A stretch of DNA of 7,193 nt. It comes from an uncultured Oscillibacter sp. (GTDB taxonomy: Bacteria; Bacillota; Clostridia; Oscillospirales; Oscillospiraceae). The position numbers were made by a program, and so were the translations under genes. The stretch covers positions 1 through 7,193 of the forward strand of contig UQUC01000089.1 in the NCBI GenBank assembly GCA_900544105.1, read 5' to 3'. Every line of letters starts with the position of its first letter. Position 1 is the stretch's first letter. A model generated the notes under the pieces. The model searched no databases and was not told the origin of the DNA. It worked only from the letters and a program-made list of their open reading frames with translations. Positions 5,018 through 7,193 of the stretch are shown one piece after another.

Positions 5018-5938
5018 ATGAAAGATCTGAAGGATACCTGCCGGGTGGCTGTGGTGCAGTGCGCCCCGGTGATGTTTGACAAAAAAGCCGGTACGGAAAA
5101 AATGGTGGAGCTGATCCGGGAGGCAGGGAAAAACGGCACGGAGCTGATCGTGCTCCCGGAACTGATCATCCCCTGCTACCCCTATGGCATGACCTTCGGC
5201 TACACCGTGGGCAGCCGGGATAAGGTGGGCCGTCTGGATTGGAAACGGTACTATGACAACTCCCTCTGCGTCCCCGGCCCGGAGACGGAGCAACTGGGAC
5301 AGGCGGCGAAGGAGGCTCACGCCTATGTCAGCATCGGCGTGTCCGAGCGGGGAGAGGACAGCGCCACGCTGTATAACTCCAACCTCGTGTTTTCCCCGGA
5401 GGGGGAGCTGCTGAACGTCCACCGGAAGCTGAAGCCCACCGGAGCGGAGCGTCTGGTGTACGGTGACGCCAACAAGGACTATTTCCCCATCACCGATACT
5501 CCCTGGGGACCTATGGGCAATCTGATCTGCTGGGAGAGCTATATGCCTCTGGCTCGGGTGGCCCTGTACCAGAAGGGCATTACCCTCTACATTTCCCCCA
5601 ACACCAACGATAATCCCGAATGGCAGGACACCATCAAGCACATTGCCATCGAGGGCCACTGTTTCTTCATCAATGCCGACATGGTGTTTACCAAGGAGAT
5701 GTACCCCAAGGATCTCCATTGCCCGCAGGAGATCGAAAAGCTGGGTGACATCCCCTGCCGTGGCGGAAGCTGCGTGGTGGACCCCTACGGCCACTATGTA
5801 ACGCAGCCGGTGTGGGATAGAGAAGCCATCATCTACGCCGACCTGGATATGCAGCAGGCCATTGCCAGCCGCATGGAGTTTGACGGCGTGGGCCACTACG
5901 CCCGGCCGGACGTATTGGAATTGCGTGTCCATGAATAA
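5018..5938 (+). CDS. Nitrilase (branch 1 of the nitrilase superfamily)
   Basis: Predicted to hydrolyse an organic nitrile to the carboxylic acid and ammonia in the cytoplasm; the natural substrate is unknown. The 306-aa protein has the full Glu-Lys-Glu-Cys set: E48 in VLPELIIPCYPYG, K137 in HRKLKPTGAER, E144 in the same motif, and C171 in GNLICWESYMPLAR. The Lys-to-Cys distance of 34 matches characterised nitrilases, and Cys-Trp-Glu at the nucleophile is the mark of true nitrilases rather than amidases, carbamoylases or ureidopropionases. The end GGSCVVDPYG and FDGVGHYARPDV (284-295) also match nitrilases of plant, fungal and bacterial type. It stops soon after, lacking the long C-terminal tail of many 340-370-aa nitrilases that helps build spiral oligomers. 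Cyanide dihydratase or hydratase activity cannot be excluded. It has its own promoter and terminator and no pathway partner beside it, so context does not reveal the substrate. Confidence 0.88.
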   Translation: MKDLKDTCRVAVVQCAPVMFDKKAGTEKMVELIREAGKNGTELIVLPELIIPCYPYGMTFGYTVGSRDKVGRLDWKRYYDNSLCVPGPETEQLGQAAKEAHAYVSIGVSERGEDSATLYNSNLVFSPEGELLNVHRKLKPTGAERLVYGDANKDYFPITDTPWGPMGNLICWESYMPLARVALYQKGITLYISPNTNDNPEWQDTIKHIAIEGHCFFINADMVFTKEMYPKDLHCPQEIEKLGDIPCRGGSCVVDPYGHYVTQPVWDREAIIYADLDMQQAIASRMEFDGVGHYARPDVLELRVHE

Positions 5939-5944
5939 ACAGAC

Positions 5945-5983
5945 AGCCGCCCTGACGGGAACTCCCGTTGGGGCGGCTTGTTG
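5945..5983 (+). terminator. Terminator hairpin after the nitrilase gene
   Basis: AGCCGCCC (5945-5952) pairs with 5971-5978 and ACGGG (5955-5959) with CCCGT (5964-5968). The two TG steps between them pair as G-U wobbles, giving about 15 continuous pairs and the loop AACT. The tail is TTGTTG, a weak T-run. It lies six bases past the nitrilase stop. Confidence 0.75.
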
Positions 5984-5997
5984 CGGTCTTGCCAAGG

Positions 5998-6031
5998 AAA
6001 AGCAGGCACCCTCTTTAGCAGAGGGTGCCTG
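5998..6031 (-). terminator. Terminator hairpin after nrdD (minus strand)
   Basis: CAGGCACCCTCT (6003-6014) pairs perfectly with 6020-6031 around a five-base loop. On the minus strand the stem is followed by CTTTTCC. It lies 17 bases past the nrdD stop. With the hairpin at 5945-5978 it insulates two converging genes. No nrdG lies between nrdD and this terminator. Confidence 0.75.
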
Positions 6032-6048
6032 TTCCAGTTTGATTTTGT

Positions 6049-7193
6049 TTACAGATGCAGGACCCGGTCCCGGATCTCCTGTGTCCGGCCCTGGTTCCAG
6101 AACTGGGTGCCGATATAGCCGCAGGTCCGGCGGGCCACATTCATCTTATCCTGATCCGTGTTGCCGCACTTGGGGCACTTCCAGATGAGCTTACCATTGT
6201 CCTCTACGATCTGGATCTCACCGTCCCAGCCGCAGACCTGGCAGTAGTCGCTCTTGGTGTTCAGCTCGGCGTAGATGATGTTGTTGTAGATGAACTTCAT
6301 GACTTCCAGCACGGCGGGGATGTTGTTCTGCATATCCGGAACTTCCACATAGCTGATGGCGCCGCCGGGGGAGAGGTGCTGGAACTGGGCCTCGAATTTC
6401 AGCTTTTCAAAGGCGTTGATCTCCTCCGTCACGTTGACGTGGTAGCTGTTGGTGATATAACCCTTGTCCGTGATGCCCTTAATGATGCCGAACCGACGCT
6501 GGAGGCACTTGGCGAACTTGTAGGTGGTGGATTCCAGGGGGGTACCGTACAGGGAATAGTCGATATTCTCCGCCTTCTTCCACTCTGCGCACTTGTCGTT
6601 CATCTTCTGCATAATGGACAGGGCAAAAGGAGTAGCGGCGGGATCGGTATGGCTCTTGCCGGTCATGTACTTTACGCACTCGTAGAGACCGGCGTAGCCC
6701 AGAGAAATGGTGGAATAGCCGTTGAACAGCAGCTTGTCGATGGTCTCGCCCTTTTTCAGACGGGCCAGCGCACCGTATTGCCACAGAATGGGCGCGGCGT
6801 CGGAGGGCGTACCCTTCAGACGGTTGTGGCGGCATTGGAGGGCCTTGTGGCACAGCTCCAGCCGTTCCTCAAAGATTTTCCAGAACTTGTCCAGATTGCC
6901 GCCGGAGGAGAGGGCCACATCCGGCAGGTTGATGGTGACCACGCCCTGATTGAAACGGCCGTAGTACTTGTGCTTGCCGGGCTGGTAGTTCTTGGCGTTG
7001 GCAATGTTGCCGATGCCGGCGTCGGTGAAGCGGTCCGGCGTCAGGAAGGAGCGGCAGCCCATGCAGGTATAGACATCGCCCTTCAGCTCCTTCATCTTCT
7101 TCTCGGAGATGTAGTCCGGCACCATGCGGCGGGCGGTGCACTTGGCGGCCAGCTCCGTGAGATACCAGTAGGGGGCATCCTCGGTGATGTTGT
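6049..7193 (-). CDS. nrdD: Anaerobic (class III) ribonucleoside-triphosphate reductase, C-terminal part (5' end outside window)
   Basis: NrdD reduces ribonucleotides to deoxyribonucleotides without oxygen, using a glycyl radical installed by the radical-SAM activase NrdG. About 380 codons are visible; the frame is open to the right edge, where it reads ITEDAPYWYLTELAAKCTARRM. Seen in order: CMGCRSFLTPDRF (genomic about 7062-7024), whose MGCRSFL cysteine is the likely thiyl-radical residue; FNQGVVTINLP; NGYSTISLGYAGLYE; NSYHVNV; HLSPGGAISYVE; a zinc-site CQVCG and CPKCG pair; and the glycyl-radical motif RRTCGYIG, with the radical Gly encoded at 6118-6120, 23 residues from the end. All key C-terminal residues are present, so the enzyme should be functional under anaerobic conditions. 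The N-terminal ATP-cone region, if present, lies outside the window. NrdG is often encoded directly downstream; here a terminator follows instead, so the activase must lie elsewhere. Confidence 0.97.
   Translation of the reverse strand, partial: NITEDAPYWYLTELAAKCTARRMVPDYISEKKMKELKGDVYTCMGCRSFLTPDRFTDAGIGNIANAKNYQPGKHKYYGRFNQGVVTINLPDVALSSGGNLDKFWKIFEERLELCHKALQCRHNRLKGTPSDAAPILWQYGALARLKKGETIDKLLFNGYSTISLGYAGLYECVKYMTGKSHTDPAATPFALSIMQKMNDKCAEWKKAENIDYSLYGTPLESTTYKFAKCLQRRFGIIKGITDKGYITNSYHVNVTEEINAFEKLKFEAQFQHLSPGGAISYVEVPDMQNNIPAVLEVMKFIYNNIIYAELNTKSDYCQVCGWDGEIQIVEDNGKLIWKCPKCGNTDQDKMNVARRTCGYIGTQFWNQGRTQEIRDRVLHL

Noticed and set aside
5003..5995. Long minus-strand open frame (330 codons) opposite the nitrilase gene.
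   Set aside because: It is antisense to a clear nitrilase with intact catalytic residues; the residue make-up (His, Val, Gly rich) is typical of a reverse-complement shadow, and it reads through the terminator hairpin.

Overview
The window looks like ordinary core chromosome of an anaerobic, fairly GC-rich Gram-positive gut bacterium, most likely a Clostridia member near Oscillospirales (Flavonifractor, Lawsonibacter or Oscillibacter type). The reasons are strong AGGAGG-type ribosome binding sites, acetate kinase, an oxygen-sensitive class III ribonucleotide reductase, Firmicutes-type TmcAL (YlbM) and MnmM (YtqB) tRNA-modification enzymes, and GC-rich codons ending in G or C. The taxonomic placement is inference. 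I see no CRISPR array, tRNA, rRNA, phage or transposase gene.

Layout. 1-509 (+): 3' end of methionyl-tRNA synthetase with its C-terminal tRNA-binding domain. 510-802: a gene-free stretch packed with hairpins, bounded by two near-identical copies in opposite orientation of a ~45-base unit; the right-hand copy doubles as a terminator. 803-1687 (-): secreted DUF4163/DUF3298-type lipoprotein. 1714-2919 (-): tmcAL, 26 bases upstream of the lipoprotein gene and probably in one transcript with it. 2920-3099: divergent control region with a clear extended -10 promoter and a two-hairpin leader for ackA. 3100-4305 (+): ackA, then a strong terminator. 4371-4925 (+): mnmM-like methyltransferase. 4940-5017: promoter and leader. 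5018-5938 (+): a nitrilase. 5945-6031: two hairpins serving as terminators for the converging genes. 6049-7193 (-): 3' two-thirds or so of nrdD, the anaerobic ribonucleotide reductase, running off the right edge.

How the genes relate. Three genes serve tRNA: MetRS charges tRNA-Met, TmcAL acetylates C34 of elongator tRNA-Met, and the MnmM-like enzyme probably completes the wobble uridine modification of other tRNAs. TmcAL uses acetate and ATP, the same pair that acetate kinase makes or consumes, and the two genes are divergent across one short control region. ackA has the codon use of a very highly expressed gene; its neighbours do not. The nitrilase and nrdD stand as separate units.

No convincing novel multi-gene system was found. 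The observation most worth following is the inverted-repeat-bounded hairpin element at 539-756; the acetate link between tmcAL and ackA and the stand-alone nitrilase come next.
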